Assembly (NCBI GenBank): GCA_045430345.1
Contig: JAILXT010000005.1
Span: 62,001 to 126,000 of the forward strand
Reading direction: 5' to 3'
Length of the DNA stretch: 64,000 bases
Source: Agarilytica sp045430345
Lineage (GTDB): Bacteria > Pseudomonadota > Gammaproteobacteria > Pseudomonadales > Cellvibrionaceae
Of this stretch, positions 41,838 through 51,772 are shown piece after piece. The position numbers were made by a program, and so were the translations under genes. Each line of letters begins with the position of its first letter. The stretch's first letter is position 1. The notes under the pieces were generated by a model that ran no database searches, had not been told where the DNA came from, and saw only the letters and a list, made by a program, of their open reading frames with translations.

Positions 41838-44282
41838 TTAGCCAAGCTGCCAAATATCGTCTGCGTATTCTCGAATCGTTCTATCACTGGAAAAATGACC
41901 ACTTGATGCGGTATTCATAATACTGGAACAAACCCACTCGCTACGATTCTGATACGCCTGCGCTACCCGCTCTTGGCAATCAACATAGGCCCGAAAATCC
42001 GCAGCGACCATCCAAGGGTCATTCGGGTTACGAATACTACGCAACAGTGGTTCAAAAATTCCTGGCTCAAACATACTGAAATGCCCGCATTCAATAAGGT
42101 TCATCACCCTACGTAAATCTTCATCCTGAAGAATCGTCTCACTGGGGTTGTGGTACGCGCGGTGATGCGGAATATCCTCCACTTTTAACCCGAACAGAAA
42201 GAAGTGGTCCTCGCCAACGGCATCAAGTATTTCAATATTGGCGCCATCATAAGTACCGATAGTAATTGCACCGTTCATCATAAACTTCATATTACCGGTG
42301 CCAGATGCTTCTTTTCCGGCAGTAGAAATTTGTTCCGATAGATCTGTTGCGGGGCATATCACCTCCATCGAAGTAACACGATAATTGGGAAAAAATGCCA
42401 CTTGTAGCAATGAAGACGCGCGCTGGTCAGAATTAACGACTTGCGCCACATTGTTTACCAGTTTAATAATGAGCTTGGCAAGCGCATAACCGGGAGCGGC
42501 CTTGCCGCCAATGAGGACGCAGCGGGGTAACACCGTCTCCCCCCTCACAATACGGTCATAGAGGTGAATAACGTGAAGGATATTCAATAACTGCCTTTTA
42601 TATTCATGAATCCGCTTAACGTGAACATCGAACATAAAATCAGGGTTAAAGTGTACCCCACAGTTTTCTAGAACAAGCTGCGATAACCGTGCCTTATTTG
42701 ACTGTTTGACTGAAAACCATTTATCTTGGAAATTTGCGTCCTCGGAAAACTCGACTAACTTTTTAAGCTGCGACAAATCCGATTTCCATTGATCGCCAAT
42801 GGCAGACGACACCAACTGATTCAACCCAGGGTTACAATGTGCAAGCCAACGTCTTGGCGTGACGCCATTGGTTTTATTATTAAACTTCTCAGGCCAAAGT
42901 TCGTAAAAATCCTTAAACAGGCCCGTTGTCAGTAATCGAGAATGCAAAGCAGCGACGCCATTCACCGAAAAACTACCAACAATAGCCAAGTATGCCATAC
43001 GCACGCGCGGTTCATCGCTCTCTTCAATGATGGACATTCGGCGTTGACGCGCCGTATCACCCGGCCAACGATGGGACACTTCTTGAAGGAAGCGGCTATT
43101 TATTTCATAAATAATATCCAATATACGGGGAAGAAGGCTGCCGAGTAAATTTACCGACCACTTTTCTAGCGCCTCGGGCAATAATGTATGATTGGTATAA
43201 GCCATAGAGTTACACACAATATCCCACGCGGTATCCCATGCAACATGATGTTCATCCATGAGTAAGCGCATCAACTCCGCGACGGCCAAGGTCGGATGCG
43301 TATCATTTAGTTGAAAACATTGATAATCAGAGAACGCGGAAAAATCTTCGCCGTGTTTTTTTACCCAAGTAGCCAATACATCTTGTAAGCTCGCAGACGC
43401 AAGAAAATATTGTTGACGTAAACGCAATACTTTACCATTCTCGCTAACATCGTTCGGATACAACACCATGGTAATTTGCTCAGCTTTTGTTTTCTGAGCC
43501 ACCGCATCGGCATAATCCCCTGCATTAAAATCCTCTAAATTAAACTCGTCCGTTGCTTCAGCCTTCCATAAACGCAAGGTATTGACCTTGTCATTTTTAT
43601 ATCCAGGAATCGGCATATCGTATGGCACAGCCAATACATCCTGTGAATTCACCCAGCGGGCGCAGATATCCCCCTTATCGTTTTCGTAAAACTCAGTATT
43701 GCCATAGAACTTTACGTTACGGCGCTCGTTTGGCCGCTCTATTTCCCATGGGTTTCCATCCCTCAACCAATGGTCCGGCTGCTCGACTTGCCCGCCTTGT
43801 TGAATACATTGATGGAACATGCCGTACTCATAGCGAATACCGTATCCGGTTACCGGTAAATCCAGGGAAGCGCAACTATCCATAAAACACGCGGCCAAAC
43901 GACCAAGCCCTCCATTCCCCAAACCTGCGTCACGCTCCTCATCCTCGACTTCTTCTAGCGTACTCGCATAGGCCGTTAGCGAGCCACGTACCCCCGCTTC
44001 CATATCCAAGTTCATAATGGCGTTAGACAGACTGCGCCCCAACAAAAACTCCAACGACAGATAAAAAACCTTTTTGGTTTTATCCCTATTCTCACGTACA
44101 ACCGATTTTTGCCAACGCTCCATCAAACGATCTCTAACCGTTAACGCAAGCGCGGTATATAATTCGCCGTCCGGCTCGTCATCATCGAACCGCCCGAGCG
44201 TAAAGTTAAAATGACGTTTTAAATCAGAGGCAATTACCTCTTGCTGATTACCCAATAAAAAAGGCTTCTTCTCAACGATCAT
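41838..44282 (-). CDS. glgP: Glycogen/maltodextrin phosphorylase
   Basis: PLP enzyme releasing glucose 1-phosphate from the ends of alpha-1,4-glucans. The 814-residue protein has the G-N-G-G-L-G-R-L-A-A signature near residue 120 and the PLP-lysine region E-A-S-G-T-G-N-M-K-F-M-M-N-G near 660. The ATG at 44282 has GAGG six bases upstream; an in-frame GTG at 44294 would overlap that element. It is placed between glgX and glgC, so synthesis and breakdown genes are expressed together. Confidence 0.96.
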   Translation of the reverse strand: MIVEKKPFLLGNQQEVIASDLKRHFNFTLGRFDDDEPDGELYTALALTVRDRLMERWQKSVVRENRDKTKKVFYLSLEFLLGRSLSNAIMNLDMEAGVRGSLTAYASTLEEVEDEERDAGLGNGGLGRLAACFMDSCASLDLPVTGYGIRYEYGMFHQCIQQGGQVEQPDHWLRDGNPWEIERPNERRNVKFYGNTEFYENDKGDICARWVNSQDVLAVPYDMPIPGYKNDKVNTLRLWKAEATDEFNLEDFNAGDYADAVAQKTKAEQITMVLYPNDVSENGKVLRLRQQYFLASASLQDVLATWVKKHGEDFSAFSDYQCFQLNDTHPTLAVAELMRLLMDEHHVAWDTAWDIVCNSMAYTNHTLLPEALEKWSVNLLGSLLPRILDIIYEINSRFLQEVSHRWPGDTARQRRMSIIEESDEPRVRMAYLAIVGSFSVNGVAALHSRLLTTGLFKDFYELWPEKFNNKTNGVTPRRWLAHCNPGLNQLVSSAIGDQWKSDLSQLKKLVEFSEDANFQDKWFSVKQSNKARLSQLVLENCGVHFNPDFMFDVHVKRIHEYKRQLLNILHVIHLYDRIVRGETVLPRCVLIGGKAAPGYALAKLIIKLVNNVAQVVNSDQRASSLLQVAFFPNYRVTSMEVICPATDLSEQISTAGKEASGTGNMKFMMNGAITIGTYDGANIEILDAVGEDHFFLFGLKVEDIPHHRAYHNPSETILQDEDLRRVMNLIECGHFSMFEPGIFEPLLRSIRNPNDPWMVAADFRAYVDCQERVAQAYQNRSEWVCSSIMNTASSGHFSSDRTIREYADDIWQLG

Positions 44283-44379
44283 GACTCGCCTCACTGTTCA
44301 TTTTCAATACACTATTCGTCGTTTTAACTATTCGCCCTAAGTAAATCTTACTACAACCCACTGGCATGGGTTATCGCTA

Positions 44380-46512
44380 CTAAAACAAGGCGAGCAATAA
44401 ACGCATCGATTTTTTAATCACCTTCACTTGGCTTTCAATTTCGATATCGCCAAGTTTAACGACAACCTCTTCGCGCGCGGTATCGAGCAAACTCTTCCAG
44501 GTCTCGACATGGGGTAACGTTGGTAATCGATAATCAATATCTTCGTCACCACCGTTAAATATAACGAACAGCATGGTACGCTCAGAGCTATCAATCGTTT
44601 CAAAACAATTCTTTTCTAACAACCAACCGAGCACATGGACATGCTGCTCACTCCATTGCTCTTCTCGCATTTCTTCCCCGGCAATGCTGAACCATCTCAC
44701 ACGGGAAGCGTCTTTATCATCAGGTTCGTCCGGACGGTGAATATAATTCCGCGAGGTAAGCATTGGGTATTGTCGCCTCAACGAAATCACGTAACGTGTA
44801 AATTCACGAAGGTGCTCATCCCGTTCTGTCAGGTTTTCCCAGTCGATCCAATTTAACGCAGTATCTTGGCAATAGGCGTTATTATTCCCAGATTGCGTTT
44901 TCCCCACTTCATCCCCCGACAGCAGCATGGGGGTTCCCTGAGACAAAAAAAGCGTTGCGATAAAATTTCTTTTCTGGCGGGCCCGCAATGCTGATATTTC
45001 CGGATCCCCTGTCTCGCCCTCTACCCCATGGTTCTCACTAAAATTTGCGTGGTGGCCATCATTGTTATGTTCTTTATTTGCAAGATTATTACGTTGGTTG
45101 TAACTGACCAAATCGTTTAAGGTGAAGCCATCATGGCTGGTAATAAAATTGATACTTGATGAGGGGCCGCGCCCGCTGTGCTCAAAAATATCACTTGAGC
45201 CATGAACCCGCCTCGCCATCTCGGGTAACATCCCCAAGTCTCCTTTCCAAAAACGCCGAACAGTATCGCGATAGCGATCATTCCATTCAGACCATCCACT
45301 CGGGTACGCGCCCAGCTGATAGCCTCCCGGACCAATATCCCAAGGTTCCGCAATCATTTTGCATTGAGTCAAAATGGGGTCTTGTTTAACCGCATGAAAA
45401 AACCCCGCACTCGCATTAAAACCATTCGTTTCACGCCCCATCACCGTGGCCAAGTCAAAACGAAAACCGTCTACTCCCATGGTACCCGCCCAAAAACGCA
45501 AACTGTCCATCACCATTTGCAACACGCGCGGATGCTTCAAGTTCAATGTATTCCCGCACCCCGTATCGTTTGCATAAAAACGCGCGTCATGGGTCGCCAA
45601 CGCGTAATAAGAGGCATTATCTATCCCACGAAATGAAAGCGTCGGCCCCAGGTGATTTCCTTCTGCGGTATGGTTATAAACCACATCTAAAATGACTTCC
45701 AAACCTTCTTCATGGGCTGCGTCGACAAACTGTTTAAACTCAGCTCTTTGTCCGCTGGCGAGGTACGCCTGGTGGGGCATAAAAAAATTTAAGCTGTTGT
45801 AACCCCAATAATTTGTGAGCTGGTGCTCTACCAGAAATTTTTCATCAATAAAGGTATTGACCGGCAGTAACTCGATCGCCGTAATCCCAAGCGACTTGAT
45901 GTAACTGAGGACTTCAGGGTGGGCAAGGCCAGCGAACGTGCCTCGCTCTTGCATGGGCACAGCTATGTGGCGCTTGGTAAACCCCTTTACATGAGTTTCA
46001 TATATAACCGTTTGCCGCCATGCAACGTTTGGCTTACAACTACTTTTAATGGGGGAATTAAGGTCTGTTTCATCAAGCACGACCCCTTTCAACATATTGG
46101 CAGCATTGTCTTGGGTATCGAAGCTTAAATCTTGCTGCAGGTCTTCGGTATCATAAGCAAACATATTAGCAGTCCACTCAAACCGACCAACCGTGTGTTT
46201 CGCATAGGGGTCGAGTAACAATTTATGCGGATTAAAACGATGCCCTTTATGGGGCTCATAGGGGCCATAAACACGATAACCATATACGGATCCGGAAGAT
46301 AAACCCGCCACGTGAACATGCCAGATATCATCAGTGCGTCCCGACAACACTATACGTTCTAATTCAGATTCGCCGGTGTCATCAAACACACATAATTCGA
46401 TTTTTTCTGCATGTGCAGAGAAAATAGCGAAGTTAACCCCATTTGGGTTCAAGGTCGCCCCGAGGGGGTACGGATCGCCATGCGATGTATGTAAGCGTCT
46501 AAACATATACAT
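44380..46512 (-). CDS. glgX: Glycogen debranching enzyme GlgX
   Basis: Hydrolyses alpha-1,6 branches of phosphorylase-limit dextrins (isoamylase type, GH13). The 710-residue protein has an N-terminal CBM48-like domain (G-A-T-L-N-P-N-G-V-N-F-A-I-F-S), then a GH13 barrel with catalytic Asp in G-F-R-F-D-L-A near 345, Glu in I-A-E-P-W-D near 385 and the transition-state Asp in T-S-H-D-G-F-T-L near 455. ATGs at 46512 and 46506 are both possible. It lies 42 bases downstream of glgB. Confidence 0.95.
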   Translation of the reverse strand: MYMFRRLHTSHGDPYPLGATLNPNGVNFAIFSAHAEKIELCVFDDTGESELERIVLSGRTDDIWHVHVAGLSSGSVYGYRVYGPYEPHKGHRFNPHKLLLDPYAKHTVGRFEWTANMFAYDTEDLQQDLSFDTQDNAANMLKGVVLDETDLNSPIKSSCKPNVAWRQTVIYETHVKGFTKRHIAVPMQERGTFAGLAHPEVLSYIKSLGITAIELLPVNTFIDEKFLVEHQLTNYWGYNSLNFFMPHQAYLASGQRAEFKQFVDAAHEEGLEVILDVVYNHTAEGNHLGPTLSFRGIDNASYYALATHDARFYANDTGCGNTLNLKHPRVLQMVMDSLRFWAGTMGVDGFRFDLATVMGRETNGFNASAGFFHAVKQDPILTQCKMIAEPWDIGPGGYQLGAYPSGWSEWNDRYRDTVRRFWKGDLGMLPEMARRVHGSSDIFEHSGRGPSSSINFITSHDGFTLNDLVSYNQRNNLANKEHNNDGHHANFSENHGVEGETGDPEISALRARQKRNFIATLFLSQGTPMLLSGDEVGKTQSGNNNAYCQDTALNWIDWENLTERDEHLREFTRYVISLRRQYPMLTSRNYIHRPDEPDDKDASRVRWFSIAGEEMREEQWSEQHVHVLGWLLEKNCFETIDSSERTMLFVIFNGGDEDIDYRLPTLPHVETWKSLLDTAREEVVVKLGDIEIESQVKVIKKSMRLLLALF

Positions 46513-46554
46513 GCTCTCAGCTTTTAAGTTAAAGCGGCAACTCAGTTAAATGCG

Positions 46555-48750
46555 CTATGTGTTTTCTAAGACAATAAAAATCGTTGCTAACGGTGGAATA
46601 TCCACTTCAATAGAGTAATGCCGGTATTGCCAAGGCTGCTCCTGGGCTTCCATTACTGCGGAATTTAGCTTACCTGATCCAGAGTATAGCGCGTTGTCAG
46701 TATTAAGAATTTCAACGTATTTTCCCGGCTCATTTACACCGACGCGATATCGTTCTCTTGGTACCGGCGTGAAATTACTCACGACAATAATGAAACTGGA
46801 ATCTTCAGCATTTTTTCGAATAAACGAAAATACTGAATGATGACTATCGTCAGCTTCAATCCACTCAAAGCCCGCTTCTTCAGTGTCATATTTAAATAAC
46901 GCAGGGCAAGTTGTATATAACCGATTCAAATCTTTTACTAATGCTTGTACACCCGAGTGCTCGGCAATCTGTAGTTGATGCCAACATAGGCTGCTGTCAT
47001 GATCCCACTCAGGACCCTGAGCAAATTCATTCCCCATAAACAACATTTTCTTACCCGGGTGCCCCCACATAAAGCCATAATAGGCCCGCAAATTGGCGAA
47101 TTTTTGCCACGTATCCCCAGGCATTTTATGTAGAAGCGACCCCTTGCCGTGCACAACTTCATCGTGGCTCAACGGTAGTATGAAATTCTCACTGAAGGCG
47201 TAATAAAGACTAAACGTCATATCGTTATGGTGGAACTGTCGGTGAACGGGGTCTTTCGACATGTAATCAAGGCTGTCGTTCATCCACCCCATATTCCATT
47301 TGAAACCAAAGCCCAAGCCACCATAATTTGTCGGTTTTGACACCCCAGGCCACGACGTCGATTCTTCTGCGATCATCATCACATTCGGATGGTTTTTATA
47401 TACACGCTCATTTGTGAGACGAAGAAAATCAATCGCTTCTAAGTTTTCTCTGCCGCCAAATGCATTGGGTAGCCATTCACCCTCTTTTCGGCTGTAATCG
47501 AGATACAACATGGAGGCGACCGCATCAACACGTAGCCCATCGATGTGGTACTCATCGAGCCAGAACATCGCATTCGCCATCAAATAATTCGCCACCTCCT
47601 TGCGACCATAATTGTATATGTAGGTATTCCAATCGGGGTGAAAGCCCTGCCGGAAATCAGAATGCTCATACAGGGGCGAGCCGTCAAAAAGTCCGAGGCC
47701 GTGAGTATCTGTGGGAAAGTGCCCCGGAACCCAATCAACCAAAACGGCTAAGTCATTCTGATGACAGCAATCAACAAAATATTTGAAATCATCAGGGCTA
47801 CCAAATCGGCTCGTCGGAGCATACATGCCTATCGGTTGATACCCCCACGAGCCATCAAAAGGATATTCACTGACAGGTAGCAGTTGTACATGTGTAAACC
47901 CCATTTCCTTAACATATGGAATTAAAGACGCTGCCAGCTCCCGATAACTTTGGTAACGATTCCCCTCCTCTGGTACGCGTCGCCATGAACCAACATGTAC
48001 CTCATAGATCGAAATTGCGTTTCCGCACCCCGTTTTTTCGGCACAGCGTTGTTGCCATGATGCATCACCCCATTGATATTTCTCGGTATTAAATACGACT
48101 GACGCTTGTGCTGGTGTTTCTTGAGCGAGAAAACCAAAGGGATCAGATTTGCGGGGCAATAATCGACCGTCAGCAGATTTCAATTCATATTGGTACGGTA
48201 GCCCTTCATCAACACCAGGAATAAATATTTCCCATATCCCGCTAGGTATCAATTTTCGCATCACATGCTTTCGGCCATCCCAAAAATTAAAATCACCAAC
48301 CACTGAAACACATAAAGCGTTGGGCGCCCATACCGCAAACCGGCATCCCGATACGCCATCAAGCGTCATAAGGTGAGCACCTAACACACGATAAGCATGC
48401 TCGTGCGTCCCCTCGCCAATCCAGTACAGGTCTTTTTCAGAAATCGATGAGTGAAAGCGATATGGATCCTCTGCGATATAAACACCGTCGTGATATTGCG
48501 TATGTAAACGATAGGATGGCAGCGGAGCATCGATCACAACTTCGAATAAACCGGCGTCGTGAATACATTGCATTTTTGCGATGGGCGCCCCAGTTTCATT
48601 ATCGATGATCGTCACGCCGGTCGCCTCAGGGAGAAAGCAACGTACGACAAGGTCACTACCTTCGGATTTTTGAGGTCCGAGATATGCAAATACATCTGTA
48701 CACGAGGCGTTTACGATCGCGTGAATTAAGTCGTTAGACAGCGAAGTCAT
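46555..48750 (-). CDS. glgB: 1,4-alpha-glucan branching enzyme
   Basis: Creates alpha-1,6 branches in glycogen. The 731-residue GH13 protein has two N-terminal beta domains (CBM48-type, E. coli-like), the W-A-P-N-A strand near 145, catalytic Asp in G-L-R-V-D-A-V-A near 405, Glu in I-A-E-E-S-T-S-W-P near 458 and S-H-D-E-V-V-H-G-K near 525. Length and the double N-terminal domain match the group-1 GlgB of enterobacteria. It starts 58 bases after malQ. Confidence 0.97.
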   Translation of the reverse strand: MTSLSNDLIHAIVNASCTDVFAYLGPQKSEGSDLVVRCFLPEATGVTIIDNETGAPIAKMQCIHDAGLFEVVIDAPLPSYRLHTQYHDGVYIAEDPYRFHSSISEKDLYWIGEGTHEHAYRVLGAHLMTLDGVSGCRFAVWAPNALCVSVVGDFNFWDGRKHVMRKLIPSGIWEIFIPGVDEGLPYQYELKSADGRLLPRKSDPFGFLAQETPAQASVVFNTEKYQWGDASWQQRCAEKTGCGNAISIYEVHVGSWRRVPEEGNRYQSYRELAASLIPYVKEMGFTHVQLLPVSEYPFDGSWGYQPIGMYAPTSRFGSPDDFKYFVDCCHQNDLAVLVDWVPGHFPTDTHGLGLFDGSPLYEHSDFRQGFHPDWNTYIYNYGRKEVANYLMANAMFWLDEYHIDGLRVDAVASMLYLDYSRKEGEWLPNAFGGRENLEAIDFLRLTNERVYKNHPNVMMIAEESTSWPGVSKPTNYGGLGFGFKWNMGWMNDSLDYMSKDPVHRQFHHNDMTFSLYYAFSENFILPLSHDEVVHGKGSLLHKMPGDTWQKFANLRAYYGFMWGHPGKKMLFMGNEFAQGPEWDHDSSLCWHQLQIAEHSGVQALVKDLNRLYTTCPALFKYDTEEAGFEWIEADDSHHSVFSFIRKNAEDSSFIIVVSNFTPVPRERYRVGVNEPGKYVEILNTDNALYSGSGKLNSAVMEAQEQPWQYRHYSIEVDIPPLATIFIVLENT

Positions 48751-48808
48751 ACCTTACTTGTCCCTCAATAAATTATGTATGTGATTAATCACTTATCGCA
48801 AAACGATT

Positions 48809-50998
48809 TTAGCGCCGTCGTTCTGCATTAATTTTATCCAACAGCGCCAAAACCCATTTATCGCTAAAAATTGCTTCCAAAGGTTTTGTTAATTTCCGTT
48901 TCCAGTTTTCATGTTCTTTGAAGGTTCCCGGAATATTCACTGGCTGGTCCATCATCAATAAGTCTTCCAACTGAAAAACAAATAATTTTGAGGCCGTCTT
49001 ACTGACAAATAAAAGAATGGCCTCTATTAATTCTTCATCCGCTACGTGATCCGCAGGTCGCCCATGCCAGTTATCCGGATAACACCCTGCGTCGTAAAGC
49101 GCGGTAAGAAGTAAGGATTTATCTCGATGCCGCGCGGCGCATACTTGAGCATAGTCTGTTCCTGCTTCAAGAATATTAAGTTTATCCCGACGAACCAAAT
49201 CCGTACCGTTCCACCAACTCACCAAGGTTGGCACATCATGATTATTGACCATAGCCAAAGCCTCCACCGCATAATCCGATGGCGGTTTAACGCACTCTTG
49301 AGAATCCTTTTCAAAATAAAAGACTTTATTCGAAAACGCTCGCACCCTAGCGAGCGCTTCACGGAACTCATCGGGAACAACACCAAGGTCTTCACCAACA
49401 ATCAGACATCTATTTAGGTGGCTTTCGAGCGTTAAAAGGCCTAATAGCTCAGGAAAAGGATAATAGACATAAGCCCCGTGATCAGCCGTTTCATCCGGCG
49501 GGCACCACCAGAGGCGCATCAAACTCATTGCATGGTCAATTCGCAAAGCGCCACAGTGCTTCATATTGGCTCGCAAGAGTTCGATAAAGTGCTCGTACCC
49601 GGAGGCGCGCAACTCAGAGGGGATCATTGGAGGCAGCCCCCAGTTTTGCCCTTGGTGAGCAAAAGGGTCTGGTGGCGCGCCAATCGAAGCACCGCGACAA
49701 AACAACAGTTGATTACTCTGAACCTCAGAGCCCCCACCTTCTGCCCCTACAGCCAAATCACGAATCAACCCAACGCGCATGCCGAGCGTTTTAGAATGTT
49801 GCTGACAAGCCAATAACTGATCTTGTGCGATCCATTGCAAATAGCAATGGAATAATATGCATAAGACGTCAGGAGCCAAATCTAAGCACTCTTCCCCGTC
49901 TCTCTCTCCATCTCGATCTAGTAGCTGAAAAAAAGAATCAACATTAGTGTTTTGCTTAATACAATCCGAAGCAACATAGCGTTGACCCGCCCATTGTTGA
50001 TGACTTGACTCGAAGCGTGCAAATTCGAATAGTGCGGGGCCGCCTTTAACCACATAAGATCTAAACCGTGCCCATCGATGCGTGCGGCGACTAAATTCAT
50101 TCACGAGAAAAGTATCGAAGAGCGTTTCAAAGACCGGGTACTTTACGTTTCGCACCGCCTCATAATCGACCAAGGGCGCTTCACGAAGCCGTTTTAGTAA
50201 ATCTACATTAATTTGGGACTTAACAGCCTCAGCCACATCCGTGAGCCACAAAGGATCAACATAAAGTGGCGTAATAAATCGTCGATCTGAAGGGCAGTAA
50301 GGACTGAAGTGCTCGCCTAAGTCCGGTAGAAGCGCGTGTAAAGGATTTAACCCAACAAAGTCTGCTCCCGCATCGGAAAGTGAACTGATCAACGCACGGA
50401 GATCACTGAAATCCCCTATGCCCCAGTTTCGTTTTGAGCGTAACGTGTATAACTGAACCAACACGCCCCAGGTGTTTTGGCTGGCCAAGCTCCATTCAGG
50501 CCGATACGTTTGTTCCGGGCAAACGGCTAGTAGCGTCGACTCAGTTTTAGATTTCGACTGGATTTGGAGGCGATAATAATTGGGCTGTAGTTCGCCGAGA
50601 TAAATACGCCGGCGAGTAAACGATCCGCGCTCGTTGTCGTATTTTCCAACCTCTTCATTAGAAGCACAATTAACGTCACCAAAAGCTACGTCACCACCAT
50701 CTAAATCCGAAACCTTCCACGCGAATATGCCATCCAAGTCGTTAGTAGAAAGACAAATATCGACGTATGCTTGCCCCACCCCATGACTTACGAACAATGC
50801 TGGCAACCAACTCGTCCATGGCGCTATATCGAGTTTATCTGCCTCCCGTGTTACGGCTGCATCAGAGGATAAATCGACGCCCATCGCGGAAAGCAATTTA
50901 AGGCGATCCGCCTCCGGAACAACAACATGTTCCCCGCCATAATTATAGTAATCAGAGGAAACGCCTCGCCAATAGAACAGCCGATCAAGGTCACTCAT
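48809..50998 (-). CDS. malQ: 4-alpha-glucanotransferase
   Basis: Amylomaltase of GH77 that moves glucan chains between maltodextrins, recycling short products of GlgX and GlgP. The 729-residue length and separate N-terminal domain (about 1-150) are typical of gammaproteobacterial MalQ. Catalytic residues are visible in L-R-I-D-H-A (nucleophile Asp), G-E-D-L-G (acid/base Glu) and N-N-H-D-V-P-T (transition-state Asp). As the first gene of the series, it probably carries the operon promoter in the 290 bases upstream. Confidence 0.95.
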   Translation of the reverse strand: MSDLDRLFYWRGVSSDYYNYGGEHVVVPEADRLKLLSAMGVDLSSDAAVTREADKLDIAPWTSWLPALFVSHGVGQAYVDICLSTNDLDGIFAWKVSDLDGGDVAFGDVNCASNEEVGKYDNERGSFTRRRIYLGELQPNYYRLQIQSKSKTESTLLAVCPEQTYRPEWSLASQNTWGVLVQLYTLRSKRNWGIGDFSDLRALISSLSDAGADFVGLNPLHALLPDLGEHFSPYCPSDRRFITPLYVDPLWLTDVAEAVKSQINVDLLKRLREAPLVDYEAVRNVKYPVFETLFDTFLVNEFSRRTHRWARFRSYVVKGGPALFEFARFESSHQQWAGQRYVASDCIKQNTNVDSFFQLLDRDGERDGEECLDLAPDVLCILFHCYLQWIAQDQLLACQQHSKTLGMRVGLIRDLAVGAEGGGSEVQSNQLLFCRGASIGAPPDPFAHQGQNWGLPPMIPSELRASGYEHFIELLRANMKHCGALRIDHAMSLMRLWWCPPDETADHGAYVYYPFPELLGLLTLESHLNRCLIVGEDLGVVPDEFREALARVRAFSNKVFYFEKDSQECVKPPSDYAVEALAMVNNHDVPTLVSWWNGTDLVRRDKLNILEAGTDYAQVCAARHRDKSLLLTALYDAGCYPDNWHGRPADHVADEELIEAILLFVSKTASKLFVFQLEDLLMMDQPVNIPGTFKEHENWKRKLTKPLEAIFSDKWVLALLDKINAERRR

Positions 50999-51291
50999 AA
51001 GTTGAAACTCGCGTCAGAAAGAAAACGATAGCTCAAAGCGCGTCAAAACCCGAAGTTTTTACACGCGTTTAGGCACAAAAGACAGCGTTAACCCCAATCT
51101 TACAAGAGCCGTAAGATGAAGGCATCACCTATATCACGATTTAAAGGGCGGGGAAAAAAGAACAAAAGGACGCGACTCAACAAAGTAGACAGAGCCTCTG
51201 GCAAACAAGGAGTATCGCGTCAAAAGGAAAAGCTAGAATTATAGGCATAAAAAAACCGGGGAAACCCCGGCCTTTTTAATTAAGATCAGTA
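50999..51291. other. Intergenic region between malQ and rplQ
   Basis: About 290 bases. It holds the ribosomal-operon terminator at its right end and presumably the malQ-glg promoter at its left end. TTGACG occurs on the minus strand near 51220 but no good -10 follows. No ORF or repeat was seen. Confidence 0.5.
51251..51276 (-). terminator. Rho-independent terminator of the ribosomal protein superoperon
   Basis: Stem CCGGGG/CCCCGG with an AAA loop, followed on the minus strand by a run of seven T residues. It lies just after the rplQ stop. Confidence 0.93.
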
Positions 51292-51690
51292 TCAATCTTC
51301 TGCGGCCACGGCCTCAGTTTCAACAACAGGCTCTGGACGATCAACCAATTCGACGTAAGCCATTGGCGCTTTATCACCAGTACGGAAACCGCACTTCATG
51401 ATTCGCAAGTATCCACCAGGACGGCCTTCGTAGCGAGGACCCAATTCATTGAAAAGTTTTCCAACAGAAGCTTTGTCACGAAGACGATCAAATGCCAACC
51501 GACGATTAGCTACGCTGTCGTTCTTAGAAAGCGTAATCAACGGTTCAGCAAAACGACGTAACTCTTTTGCTTTTGGCAACGTCGTTCTAATAAGTTCGTG
51601 CTCGACTAACGAAGACACCATGTTACGAAACATCGCTTTACGATGAGAGCTGTTTCGATTTAATTTACGTCCACTTTCACGATGACGCAT
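51292..51690 (-). CDS. rplQ: 50S ribosomal protein L17
   Basis: Large-subunit protein near the exit tunnel. It has 132 residues and starts M-R-H-R-E-S-G-R-K-L-N-R-N, the family N-terminus, with the H-R-K-A-M-F-R-N-M segment. The last dozen residues (E-T-E-A-V-A-A-E-D) form an acidic tail that varies in the family. Last gene of the alpha segment, 82 bases after rpoA. Confidence 0.98.
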   Translation of the reverse strand: MRHRESGRKLNRNSSHRKAMFRNMVSSLVEHELIRTTLPKAKELRRFAEPLITLSKNDSVANRRLAFDRLRDKASVGKLFNELGPRYEGRPGGYLRIMKCGFRTGDKAPMAYVELVDRPEPVVETEAVAAED

Positions 51691-51772
51691 GACTATAACC
51701 CTTTAACCAATTGCTATCACAGCAAGAATTTTAAGTAACCGAGCCCTCAACGGACTCAGTTAACATCAGTTA

